Origin: Andreprevotia sp. IGB-42
GTDB taxonomy: Bacteria; Pseudomonadota; Gammaproteobacteria; Burkholderiales; Chitinibacteraceae
Assembly (NCBI RefSeq): GCF_009848685.1
Contig: NZ_WXTX01000006.1
Span: 1 to 64,000, forward strand
Reading direction: 5' to 3'
DNA length: 64,000 nt
Positions 18,683 to 29,070 of the stretch are shown one piece after another; positions within the stretch are counted from its first letter, which is position 1; every line of letters begins with the position of its first letter. Both the position numbers and the translations under genes were made by a program. The notes beneath the pieces were generated by a model. The model did not search any database, had not been told where the DNA came from, and was given only the letters and a program-made list of their open reading frames with translations.

Positions 18683-19420
18683 TCACATCTGCTTGAACTG
18701 CCCGGCGTAGCTGCGGCTGATCACGAAGGCTTCATCGCGCACACGCAGGTATAGCCGCAGCCGGCCCAGCAGGTCGCGCTCGATGCGATCAACGGCGGGC
18801 AGGCTCACGATCACGCTGCGGTGGATCTGTGCAAACCGGCCAGCCGGTAACTGTGGCAGCAGGGTCTTGAGCGACGTGCGCATCAGATGGCGTTCGTGCA
18901 AGGTCACCACTTCGGTGTATTTGTCGCTGGCTTCGAAGTAGATCACCTCGTCGATGGCAACCAGCCGTGTGGTATCGGCAAGGCCCACGGTCAGCCAGTC
19001 CAGCGTTTTGCCTGTTGCGGGTTGCTCTGCCTGCTGCAGCGCTGTCTGCCAGTTGGGCTGGCTTGTGCTGTTGCGCTGCAGCTTGGCGATGCAGGCAGCC
19101 AGCCTGCCAGGTTCCAGCGGCTTGAGCAGGTAGTCGACTGCGGCGGCGTCGAACGCGGCCAGCGCATAGGCATCGTAGGCGGTCACGAACACGATGCGGG
19201 TATGTGCGGGGGCATTTTTGGCCACGTCCAGCCCGGTCAGGCCCGGCATGCGGATATCCAGAAAGGCGTAATCAGGTTGCTCGCGGTTCAGCGCTGCAAG
19301 CGCTTCGGCGCCATGCCTGGCCCGGCAGATGATTTCGAGTTCCGGCCACAGCATGCCAAGCTGGCTGCCGATTTCTTCCAGCAGCAGCGGTTCGTCATCG
19401 GCGATCAAGGCGGTAGGCAT
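18683..19420 (-). CDS. LytTR-family response regulator
   Basis: A 245-residue regulator, starting at the ATG at 19420; a longer in-frame ORF extends into the kinase gene but has no family similarity. The receiver domain spans about 1-120 with acidic DDE at 8-10, phospho-acceptor D55 (FLDIRMPG) and switch Lys in LLKP. The C-terminal LytTR DNA-binding domain spans about 140-245 (YFEASDKYTEVVT, LPAGRFAQIHRSVIVSL). It lies 8 bp downstream of the LytS-like kinase gene. It resembles AlgR/BtsR/YpdB-type regulators; the target genes are unknown, with the flanking yej genes the obvious candidates. Confidence 0.9.
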   Translation of the reverse strand: MPTALIADDEPLLLEEIGSQLGMLWPELEIICRARHGAEALAALNREQPDYAFLDIRMPGLTGLDVAKNAPAHTRIVFVTAYDAYALAAFDAAAVDYLLKPLEPGRLAACIAKLQRNSTSQPNWQTALQQAEQPATGKTLDWLTVGLADTTRLVAIDEVIYFEASDKYTEVVTLHERHLMRTSLKTLLPQLPAGRFAQIHRSVIVSLPAVDRIERDLLGRLRLYLRVRDEAFVISRSYAGQFKQM

Positions 19421-19428
19421 GCGTTCTC

Positions 19429-20514
19429 TCAATGGCTGCGGCAGGGCAGGATCAGTTCGGCAATCACGCCGGACGGTGCATTCGCGTACAGTGCCAGTCG
19501 CCCGGCTGCGCCGTAGAGCCGGTGCAGCCGCGCGCGGATATTGGCAAGGCCCACGCCATCGCCACTGGCGTTCTCGCACAGCCCCAAGCCGCTATCGTGC
19601 ACGCGCAGGACCAGCATGCCGTCTTGCTCGTGCCCTTCGATGAGGATTTCACCGCCGGCCACTGCCGGCTCGATGCCGTGTTCCAGTGCGTTTTCCACCA
19701 GCGGTTGCAGCAACAGCGGTGGCAGCAATACGGTATGCAGCGATTGCGGCAGATCGATGCGGTAGCTCAGCCGTTCGCCCAGGCGCATGCGGGCAATTTC
19801 CAGCAAGGCGCTCACCAGTTGCAGCTCCTCGGCCAGTGTATTGGTAGGCTGGCGGGTACGGGTAAGGCTGGCGCGCAGATAGCGGTTCAGTTGCTCCAGC
19901 ATGGCGCGCGCGGCGGTCGGGTTGCGCTCGATCAGGCTTTGCACATTGGCCAGCGTGTTGAACAGGAAATGCGGCTCGATTTGCGCCTGCAGCAAACCCA
20001 GCTGGGCAGTGGCCTGCGCCTCTTCGGCCTCGGCGCGCTGGCGGCGTTCGGTTTCCAGCGCGATGCGTGCTTCAACCCCGCGGTGATACACGTAGAAGAA
20101 ACCGGATGCTGCAAAAGCCAGCAACACCACGCTCAACAATACCCAGCGCCCGGAGGTGGAAAAGTTGGTCAGACCAAAGCTGACCACATCGGCCGTACCC
20201 AGCAAGGTAGCAAACTTGAAACCACACAGCATGCCCAGCGGGGTGGCCACCAGGAAATGCACATAGTTGGGCAGCCGCCCACGCGCCAGCCATTTGAGCC
20301 CATGCCCGATCAGATCGATGGAGAAGCCCACCGCATTGCAGATGATCAGGTATTGCCACAGCGGCATGCGGCCATCTGATGCGGTCAGGATGAGCGCGAT
20401 CAGGTTGTTGACCAGCAGCAGCAGGCCCAAGTCTTTCAGGGTACGGCCGCAAGGCAGGATTTGCAGGGCAGTTTTGTGCATCAACGAGGGGTCCATATAC
20501 CGGGAGCGTGCCAT
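19429..20514 (-). CDS. LytS/YehU-type membrane sensor histidine kinase
   Basis: A 361-residue kinase. Four hydrophobic helices in residues 25-165 form the membrane part, followed by a coiled-coil-like segment rich in Glu/Arg/Ala and the His_kinase domain. The phospho-accepting histidine is in QIEPHFLFNTLANVQSL. The ATPase domain keeps LLLQPLVENALEHGI and a G box near GDGVGLANIRARL. The first ATG is used here, but internal ATGs at residues 7 and 12 are equally possible. It pairs with the adjacent LytTR regulator. The sensor part has no extracytoplasmic domain, so it probably senses within the membrane. Confidence 0.87.
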   Translation of the reverse strand: MARSRYMDPSLMHKTALQILPCGRTLKDLGLLLLVNNLIALILTASDGRMPLWQYLIICNAVGFSIDLIGHGLKWLARGRLPNYVHFLVATPLGMLCGFKFATLLGTADVVSFGLTNFSTSGRWVLLSVVLLAFAASGFFYVYHRGVEARIALETERRQRAEAEEAQATAQLGLLQAQIEPHFLFNTLANVQSLIERNPTAARAMLEQLNRYLRASLTRTRQPTNTLAEELQLVSALLEIARMRLGERLSYRIDLPQSLHTVLLPPLLLQPLVENALEHGIEPAVAGGEILIEGHEQDGMLVLRVHDSGLGLCENASGDGVGLANIRARLHRLYGAAGRLALYANAPSGVIAELILPCRSH

Positions 20515-20630
20515 GCTGCCATCAGGGCAGCAAGCGCTTGTCAGCCAGTATGGTGTTGCCGCGGCAAGCGCGCAGCGTGGTGCGACGGGCTGCTTGCAGC
20601 GGCGACGGAATGCACGGCACGGCGATGGGG

Positions 20631-22217
20631 CTAGATGGATTTCTCGAACTGCCGCACCAGCTGGTGCAGATCACGCGATACCTCCGCCAGATCGGCGGCT
20701 GCGCCGCCCACTTCGCTGATCGTGCCGGCATTCTGTTCGGTCAGCACGCTCATGCGTTCCATGCTGGATGCCACATCGTTGGCGGCATGCGATTGCTGAT
20801 CCAGCATCGCGGAAATATCCCGTGCTGCCTGGTTCACGCCAATGCTTGCCTGGTTGATCTCCTGCAGCGTGCTGTTGCAGTGGTCGATCAGGCCGGTGCC
20901 ATGTTCCACCGCGCTGACCGCGTGCTGCATGCTGGCAAGCGCCGCATGCGTGCGGCTGGAAACGGCGGCGATGGTGGTCGTGATGGTGCCGGTGCTGATG
21001 CGCGTGCGCTCTGCCAGCTTGCGTACCTCATCGGCCACTACGGCGAAGCCACGGCCGGTCTCTCCGGCACGTGCTGCCTCGATGGCGGCATTGAGCGCCA
21101 GCAGGTTGGTCTGCTCGGCAATTTCCTTGATGGTCAGCGTGACGCTGTTGATTTCGCCTACCGCGCTTTCCAGCTGCTGCAGCGTATCCCGGGCGCTGTC
21201 GACGACGGCCAGCACATCGTGCGTTGCGGTCTGCGCGGCGGCCATTTCGGTATTGCCGCGCTTGGTAAGCACCTTGGCATTGTCGGCATGGCGCACGCTC
21301 TGGCGCGTCGAATCGTGGATTTCCCGTACCGATACCGTCAGCTCTTTCAGTGCGGCGGCCATGCTGGCTACGCCATCCGATTGCACATGTGCACGATCGG
21401 ACAGCGTGCCCGATTTGCTGGCCAGTTCATTGGCGCGCTCCCCCACCTGATCGGCGGCCGAAACCACATCGGCAATCACCGCCCGCAGGTTGATGCGCAT
21501 GCTTTCCAGTTGCAGCAACAGTTTGGCAAATTCCGCCGGGGCATTGGTCTGCACGCTGAAGCGGAAATTGCCTTCCGCCAGCTTGGCAAACGCATTGCCT
21601 GCCTCCTGCAACGGTGCGGTCCAGCTGGCGCGTACCCATTGCCAGCCCGCCAGCGCCAGCAATGCGGCTACGCCGCTGGCTGCCCAGGCCAGCGGGCCGG
21701 GCAGGGCGGATGACAGCACGCTGAGCAATACCAGCGACCCCACCAGCAGGGCCAGCCGCCATTGCAGTGCCAACTGGCTGGGCCAGCGGGTGGCGGGAAA
21801 GCTGGCCTGCCCGGCACTGATTGCCTTGTACAGCGTTTCGGCATCGCTGACCTGCTGGCGCGCAGGGGTATTGCGTACCGACATGTAGCCACTGTGCTGG
21901 CCGTTTTCGCTCAGCGGTGTCACAAACGCTTCCACCCAGTAGTGATCACCGTTCTTGCAGCGGTTCTTTACCAGCCCGCGCCATGGTTGGCCGGCCTTGA
22001 TGGTGCGCCACAGGTCTTCGAACGCTGCTGCCGGCATATCGGGGTGGCGGACGATATTGTGCGGCTGGCCCTCCAGCTCGCTGCGGGTAAAGCCGCTGAT
22101 GGCAACAAAGGCCGGGTTGGCATACACCAACTGGCCCTTGAGATTGGTCTTGCTGACGATGGGGCGCTCGGGGTCGACGGCGACCTCACGCTGGCTGATG
22201 GGCTCGTTGCGGCGCAT
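20631..22217 (-). CDS. Aer-like methyl-accepting chemotaxis protein with N-terminal PAS domain
   Basis: A 528-residue chemoreceptor. The N-terminal PAS domain (about 15-125) has [10 protein letters not shown] and [15 protein letters not shown], the signature of Aer-type PAS domains, which in Aer bind FAD and sense redox state. Two closely spaced membrane helices follow at about 153-195, with no periplasmic domain. A HAMP-like linker precedes the C-terminal signalling domain, whose hairpin tip is [19 protein letters not shown]. It probably steers the cell in oxygen or redox gradients. A perfect Fnr/Anr box lies 90 bp upstream of the start, so expression is probably oxygen-controlled. FAD binding is inferred. 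Confidence 0.9.
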   Translation of the reverse strand: MRRNEPISQREVAVDPERPIVSKTNLKGQLVYANPAFVAISGFTRSELEGQPHNIVRHPDMPAAAFEDLWRTIKAGQPWRGLVKNRCKNGDHYWVEAFVTPLSENGQHSGYMSVRNTPARQQVSDAETLYKAISAGQASFPATRWPSQLALQWRLALLVGSLVLLSVLSSALPGPLAWAASGVAALLALAGWQWVRASWTAPLQEAGNAFAKLAEGNFRFSVQTNAPAEFAKLLLQLESMRINLRAVIADVVSAADQVGERANELASKSGTLSDRAHVQSDGVASMAAALKELTVSVREIHDSTRQSVRHADNAKVLTKRGNTEMAAAQTATHDVLAVVDSARDTLQQLESAVGEINSVTLTIKEIAEQTNLLALNAAIEAARAGETGRGFAVVADEVRKLAERTRISTGTITTTIAAVSSRTHAALASMQHAVSAVEHGTGLIDHCNSTLQEINQASIGVNQAARDISAMLDQQSHAANDVASSMERMSVLTEQNAGTISEVGGAAADLAEVSRDLHQLVRQFEKSI

Positions 22218-22306
22218 GGGCTACTCCAGTGTAGCGAGATATTGTCGCGCTACCCCGGCGGCCCGCTCTACTGGGGATACTGCCAAGCAGTCTTTCCTTT
22301 CATACA

Positions 22307-22320
22307 TTGATCCGGATCAA
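22307..22320. promoter_or_regulatory. Perfect Fnr/Anr box upstream of the Aer-like receptor
   Basis: TTGATCCGGATCAA is a full match to the Fnr/Anr consensus TTGAT-N4-ATCAA and a perfect palindrome. It lies 90 bp upstream of the receptor start (minus strand) and 37 bp past the end of yejF. A CAGTAT box about 30 bp downstream on the minus strand is a possible -10, which would place the box near -41.5, the usual activating position. The regulator itself is encoded in this window at 61901-62647. Confidence 0.75.
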
Positions 22321-22356
22321 GACCAGTGTTCAGGAGAGCGCTATGCTGTTGCGCCC

Positions 22357-23952
22357 CTAATCGGCAGCGAGCAATGCCTGCGTATAAGCATGCTGCGGCT
22401 TGGCAAACAGCTCGGTCACCTCTGCGCTCTCCATCAGTTGGCCATCCTTGAGCACCAGCACGCGGTGCGCCAGCGCCCGGATCACGCTCAGGTCATGCGT
22501 GATCAGCAGGTAGGCGATGCCATGTTCACGCTGCAAGCGCGCCAGCAAGGCCAGGATCTGCGCACCGATATGGGCATCCAGCGCCGAGGTGGGTTCGTCC
22601 AGCACCAGCACATCGGGCTTGAGTACCAGCGCCCGGGCAATGGCGATGCGCTGGCGCTGCCCGCCAGAGAACGTGTGCGGGTAGCGGTGCAACACCTGTT
22701 CGTCCAGTCCTACTTCTGCCAGCGCGGCCAGTACCGCCTGCCGGCGCGCGGCGGCATCAAGCTCCGGCGCATGGATTTGCAAACCCTCGCCAACGATTTC
22801 TTCCACCGTCATGCGTGGTGACAGTGATGCAAACGGGTCTTGCAGCACGATCTGCATGCGCCGGCGTGCACGACGCAGCGCCTTGCCGCTCAGCGTATCC
22901 AGCCGCAATGCGGCGGCAGGCGTGTCTGCACCAAGGGTGATCTGCCCGCTGGCTTCGCGCTGCAAGCGCAGCAGCGTCATGCCCAGCGTGGTTTTGCCCG
23001 AGCCTGATTCGCCGACCACCCCCACGGTTTCACCACGCCGCAGCTGTATATCCAGCGGCGCCAGCGCGGTAAAGCGTGTGCTGGGCTTGAACCAGCCATG
23101 ATTGCGCTGATAGCTGCACTGCATGCCGGTGGCAGCGAGGGCCAGCGGCGTATCGCCCGGTGGCGCCGCAGCAGCAACACGCAATTGCCGCGCCGCCAGC
23201 AATGCCTGCGTGTATGGGTGTTGCGGTGTTGCAAACAGCGCTGCAGTGTTGCCGGTTTCCACGATGCGGCCCGCTTCCATCACCGCCACCCGGTCGGCAA
23301 AACCACGTACCAGATTCAGATCATGCGAAATCAGCAGCAAACCCATGCCGGCGTCTGCAGCCAGCTTCTTCAGCAGGTCGAGAATTTGCCGGCGCAGATG
23401 GGCATCCAGCGCGGTGGTGGGTTCATCGGCGATCAGCAGCCGCGGCCGGCCAGCCAGTGCCATTGCAATCAGTACCCGCTGCCGCTGGCCGCCCGACAAT
23501 TGATGCGGAAACGCGCCCAGCACGCGCTCGCTGTCACCCAGCCCCACCTGCACCAGCAGCGCCTGCAGTTCATCCTGTATTGCCTGGCCTGCCAGGCTGC
23601 GGTGCTGCTGCAATACCTCGGCGATCTGCGCGCGGATGTTCAGTACCGGGTTCAGTGCAGACAGCGGCTCCTGGAACACCATGCCAACCTGCGCGCCCCG
23701 TACCGCACGCATTTGCCGCTCGCCCATTTGCAGCAAATCCTTGCCTTCCAGTATGATGGCGCCGGTATAGCGTGCATCCGTATCCAGCTGCAGGATGGCC
23801 CGCGCGGTCACGCTTTTGCCGGAGCCTGACGCCCCCACCAGTGCCAGCGTTTCACCCGCCTGGAGCTGCAACGAAATGGCTTCTACCGCAGCCCGTGGCT
23901 GGCCGGGGTAAAACACGCTCAGCGTATCGATGGCAAGCAGCGGCAGGGTCAT
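22357..23952 (-). CDS. yejF: Peptide ABC transporter, double-ATPase subunit YejF
   Basis: A 531-residue protein with two fused ABC ATPase domains. The first (about 1-260) has Walker A GASGSGKS, signature LSGGQRQRV and Walker B LLIADEPTTALD. The second (about 285-531) has GESGSGKTT, FSGGQRQRIAIARAL and LVLDEPTSALD. Both sets are intact. Its expected partners YejA, YejB and YejE are encoded on the opposite strand at 14739-18639, about 4 kb away. No permease gene lies beside yejF, so it most likely powers that importer. Confidence 0.9.
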   Translation of the reverse strand: MTLPLLAIDTLSVFYPGQPRAAVEAISLQLQAGETLALVGASGSGKSVTARAILQLDTDARYTGAIILEGKDLLQMGERQMRAVRGAQVGMVFQEPLSALNPVLNIRAQIAEVLQQHRSLAGQAIQDELQALLVQVGLGDSERVLGAFPHQLSGGQRQRVLIAMALAGRPRLLIADEPTTALDAHLRRQILDLLKKLAADAGMGLLLISHDLNLVRGFADRVAVMEAGRIVETGNTAALFATPQHPYTQALLAARQLRVAAAAPPGDTPLALAATGMQCSYQRNHGWFKPSTRFTALAPLDIQLRRGETVGVVGESGSGKTTLGMTLLRLQREASGQITLGADTPAAALRLDTLSGKALRRARRRMQIVLQDPFASLSPRMTVEEIVGEGLQIHAPELDAAARRQAVLAALAEVGLDEQVLHRYPHTFSGGQRQRIAIARALVLKPDVLVLDEPTSALDAHIGAQILALLARLQREHGIAYLLITHDLSVIRALAHRVLVLKDGQLMESAEVTELFAKPQHAYTQALLAAD

Positions 23953-23995
23953 GGGCAGATGGCGAGGGGGAGATGATCGCTACTATAGCGCCTGG

Positions 23996-24127
23996 ATGTC
24001 GCCGGTGGTGCAGGTGTTGCTCGCAGCAAGCTTGATGCTGACAACGGTGGTGCGCTTGATGGCGGAACTGTTGTTTTTTCTGCCTGTGCATGCGGCCTGG
24101 CTACTTGGGGCCGCAAAGTCGACTTGA
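23996..24127 (+). CDS. Possible 43-residue membrane protein
   Basis: A short frame, MSPVVQVLLAASLM followed by two more hydrophobic stretches (RLMAELLFFLPVHAAWLLG), could encode a small inner membrane protein. It is divergent from yejF. A TATAGC box lies just upstream, but I see no ribosome binding site and no family. It may equally be a chance ORF in the gap between yejF and the secreted protein at 24180. Confidence 0.25.
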   Translation: MSPVVQVLLAASLMLTTVVRLMAELLFFLPVHAAWLLGAAKST

Positions 24128-24154
24128 TATTGCGCATGGCATGGCTAATTCTTG

Positions 24155-24178
24155 TAAGGTACCTTATGAGGATATCCT
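24155..24178. promoter_or_regulatory. Two adjacent perfect palindromes over the ribosome binding site
   Basis: TAAGGTACCTTA (24155-24166) and AGGATATCCT (24169-24178) are consecutive perfect palindromes ending 1 bp before the ATG of the small secreted protein. The ribosome binding site GAGGAT lies inside the second. Both are followed by TATG. They could be protein-binding sites or could fold in the mRNA and limit ribosome access. Confidence 0.45.
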
Positions 24179-24179
24179 T

Positions 24180-24545
24180 ATGATTCGATTTGCACTGTGC
24201 CTGGCTTTTGTATCCCTCACTACATCTGCATGGGCTGAAGATGCCGCAGCGCCTGCCGGTACAGTCGATCCGCTGGTGGCGCGTTGCTATGAAAAGCTGC
24301 AGCAGCGTGTTCCCAAGCGCACCCATTACACCGCCATCTCGGCCAGCGATGATCAGTTGAAGGCCGCCAAGGTCGAAAGCTGGGACAAGGCATTCAGCGA
24401 CCGCATCAGCAAAAAGGTGGCCACCAAGGTTTCTTTCGACGGTGAAGTCAGCAGCAAGGGCAAAAGCGCCGAAGCACAGGTTTTCCACTGTGGTTTCAGC
24501 GATGACAAGATCCAGACTTGGGAAGTGCGTTCACCAAGGGCCTGA
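24180..24545 (+). CDS. Small secreted protein of unknown function
   Basis: A 121-residue protein from the ATG at 24180, preceded by GAGGATATCCTT. The N-terminus MIRFALCLAFVSLTTSAWAE is a clear signal peptide with an AWA-E cleavage site. The mature part of about 100 residues is basic in the middle (KKVATKVSFDGEVSSKGKS) and contains two cysteines (ARCYEK, VFHCGF) that could form a disulphide. I do not recognise the family. It is followed by a strong terminator shared with the convergent clpB gene. Confidence 0.65.
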   Translation: MIRFALCLAFVSLTTSAWAEDAAAPAGTVDPLVARCYEKLQQRVPKRTHYTAISASDDQLKAAKVESWDKAFSDRISKKVATKVSFDGEVSSKGKSAEAQVFHCGFSDDKIQTWEVRSPRA

Positions 24546-24594
24546 TCGCCAGTGGTAAATGTCCGGTGGTAAAGGGTAAGGCATAGCAGGCATG

Positions 24595-24629
24595 AAAAAA
24601 CGGCCCGGTTTGAACCGGGCCGTTTCTTT
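24595..24629. terminator. Bidirectional rho-independent terminator
   Basis: CGGCCCGGTT and AACCGGGCCG (24601-24622) form a 10-bp GC-rich stem with A6 on the left and TTTCTTT on the right. It can stop transcription of the plus-strand secreted-protein gene and of the minus-strand clpB gene. Confidence 0.85.
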
Positions 24630-24655
24630 GCTGCCAATCAACCGGCTGTCGATGT

Positions 24656-27262
<2,607 letters not shown>

Positions 27263-27299
27263 GGTTTGGAACACTCCATAAACAGTTGCTTTGCACTGT

Positions 27300-27327
27300 A
27301 AATGGGTGTTTTTCATGGCATTTCAAG
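27300..27327 (-). promoter_or_regulatory. Sigma-32 (RpoH) heat-shock promoter of clpB
   Basis: Read on the minus strand, CTTGAAA (27327-27321) is the exact sigma-32 -35 element. After a 13-bp spacer comes ACCCATTT (27307-27300), matching seven of eight positions of the -10 consensus CCCCATNT. It lies about 40 bp before the clpB start and immediately inside the extended ORF, which supports the shorter start chosen for clpB. Confidence 0.85.
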
Positions 27328-27368
27328 CAATGCAAGCCATTGTGTCAGTGGGCACGGCGGCCCATGCA

Positions 27369-28694
27369 TCAGGCCTTGACGGCTGCCCTTGCCGGTAGCG
27401 GAGCTTCGCGCGTTACCACGCAGTTGCGGCCATTGCCCTTGGCTTCATACAACGCCTCGTCCGCGCGCTTGATGAAATCGGCCACCGGCTCGTTACCCAG
27501 CACGGTAACGCCAAAACTGCAGGTGATACGCAGCCCCGACGGCCAGGTAACCGTCTCTACGTGGCGGCGCATTTTTTCCGCCAGTTGGCTGGCGGCGAGC
27601 AGCGCGGTATTGGGGAAGAACATCACGAATTCCTCGCCGCCCCAGCGCACCAGGTAATCACCGGTGCGGATATGGCTGCCCAGCTCTTGCGCAAACTGCT
27701 TGAGCACGTCGTCGCCCACGTCATGGCCGTGTTCGTCGTTGACGCGCTTGAAGTGGTCGATATCCGCGTACACCATCGCCAGTTGCCGCTCGCTGTTGCG
27801 CGCGAGTTCCGATTCGCGGAACAGTTCGTCCAGCACGCCGGCGCGATTGCGCACGCCGGTCAGCGGATCGCGCCGTGCCATGTCGCCGATCTTGCGGTTT
27901 TCCAGCTGCAGTGCCTCGGTCAGCGCGTGCAGCGTGTTCTCGCGCAGCCGGCTGCGCTGCAGTTTGCGTTGCAGCAATTGCAGATCGAGCAGCAATGCCA
28001 GGATCGCAAACGATACCCACAGCCCCACCAGGATCAGCGCCAGCATTTCTCGGCTCAGCCATTTGCCGTGGAATTCGATGTAATCGATATCGATCACATG
28101 CAGGCCCGGCTCCTTGAAACCGGAGGTAGAAAACTGGATCAGCGGCACGTGGCGCATGTCCACCGCGATATGCGCCAGCGGAATATGGTTGTTGGCGATC
28201 CACCAACTGGTGACGGTAAAGCTCTTGAGCGGTATTTCGATCACTTCGCCGCCCGGCTTGGGACTGAATGTGACTTCGTTGATTTTCCAGGTCTCATTCG
28301 CCGCCGGCTTGGAGTATGCCGGATCAAAGTTGCGGATGAAGAAGCGCAATTGGCGGCTGCCTGGCCCCTGATAAGCCACCTTGAGGGTGACGTGATCGAA
28401 ATCGGAGAAATCCAGCCCGTTCTGCGGCTTGGTCAGCGGGATGCCCAGCTCGCAGAATGGCCATTCATACTTGTCGCTGAGCTGGCATTCCACGTGCAAC
28501 CGGGTGCCGACCCGCTTGAGCGAGGCCCTGGAACCGCCACCGGTCAGCCGGTCATCCACCGCTTCCATCTTGTACGGGCTACTGCCATCAATGCGCAGCA
28601 CGCGATTCATGCCGTACTGGTGCCAGACGAGCAACGTGACCGTGAGCAGGGTCAGGAACAGCGTCGAAAAACGGAGCAGGCGCGGGAAGGACAT
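27369..28694 (-). CDS. Membrane-bound GGDEF diguanylate cyclase
   Basis: A 441-residue protein. A membrane helix at about 10-25 precedes a periplasmic region of about 180 residues with a beta-rich look, resembling carbohydrate-binding folds (LRFFIRNFDPAYSKPAANETWKINEVTF). A second helix (MLALILVGLWVSFAILALLL) is followed by a coiled-coil linker and a C-terminal GGDEF domain. The active-site motif is RWGGEEFVMFF, with NRAGVLDELF and DIDHFKRVNDEHGHDVGD also intact, so c-di-GMP synthesis is expected. I see no RxxD inhibitory site before GGEEF. The periplasmic ligand is unknown. Confidence 0.87.
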   Translation of the reverse strand: MSFPRLLRFSTLFLTLLTVTLLVWHQYGMNRVLRIDGSSPYKMEAVDDRLTGGGSRASLKRVGTRLHVECQLSDKYEWPFCELGIPLTKPQNGLDFSDFDHVTLKVAYQGPGSRQLRFFIRNFDPAYSKPAANETWKINEVTFSPKPGGEVIEIPLKSFTVTSWWIANNHIPLAHIAVDMRHVPLIQFSTSGFKEPGLHVIDIDYIEFHGKWLSREMLALILVGLWVSFAILALLLDLQLLQRKLQRSRLRENTLHALTEALQLENRKIGDMARRDPLTGVRNRAGVLDELFRESELARNSERQLAMVYADIDHFKRVNDEHGHDVGDDVLKQFAQELGSHIRTGDYLVRWGGEEFVMFFPNTALLAASQLAEKMRRHVETVTWPSGLRITCSFGVTVLGNEPVADFIKRADEALYEAKGNGRNCVVTREAPLPARAAVKA

Positions 28695-29070
28695 GGCGGT
28701 CTCAATAACTTACAGCCTAACTATAGGCTGAAAGCTTCCGGGGGCGGTCATCAAATTGTCTTGTATGCGGGGCATGTACGGTTTTAACCACAAAGCGGCT
28801 TGCCTACATGCTGTAACGCCGTACCGTTATAGACCGTTGCAATCCCCGTGCCTGTCAGCGTCGTCACATCCATCATCATTTACTGCAGGGTGCGCTGCAA
28901 TGTGGATTCCGAAGGTGAGCATTGCCTGCGTTCCCGGGATCCTGTGTTACCTGCTGTCATCCGCAACTCGCCAAAGTGCCATAAAAGCATCACCGGCCGG
29001 CAATTTCCCGCTGCTAACCTCCGCGCTGCATCAATAGATGCGAATGTTTAGACCACCCGGGAGTAGGGAA
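28695..29070. other. Divergent intergenic region with one inverted repeat
   Basis: About 375 bp lie between two divergent genes, with no supported coding sequence. CAGCCTA at 28713-28719 and TAGGCTG at 28724-28730 form a perfect 7-bp inverted repeat with a 4-bp centre, 19 bp upstream of the diguanylate cyclase start. It may be an operator or 5-prime hairpin. I did not find a convincing promoter for the plus-strand gene. Confidence 0.5.
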
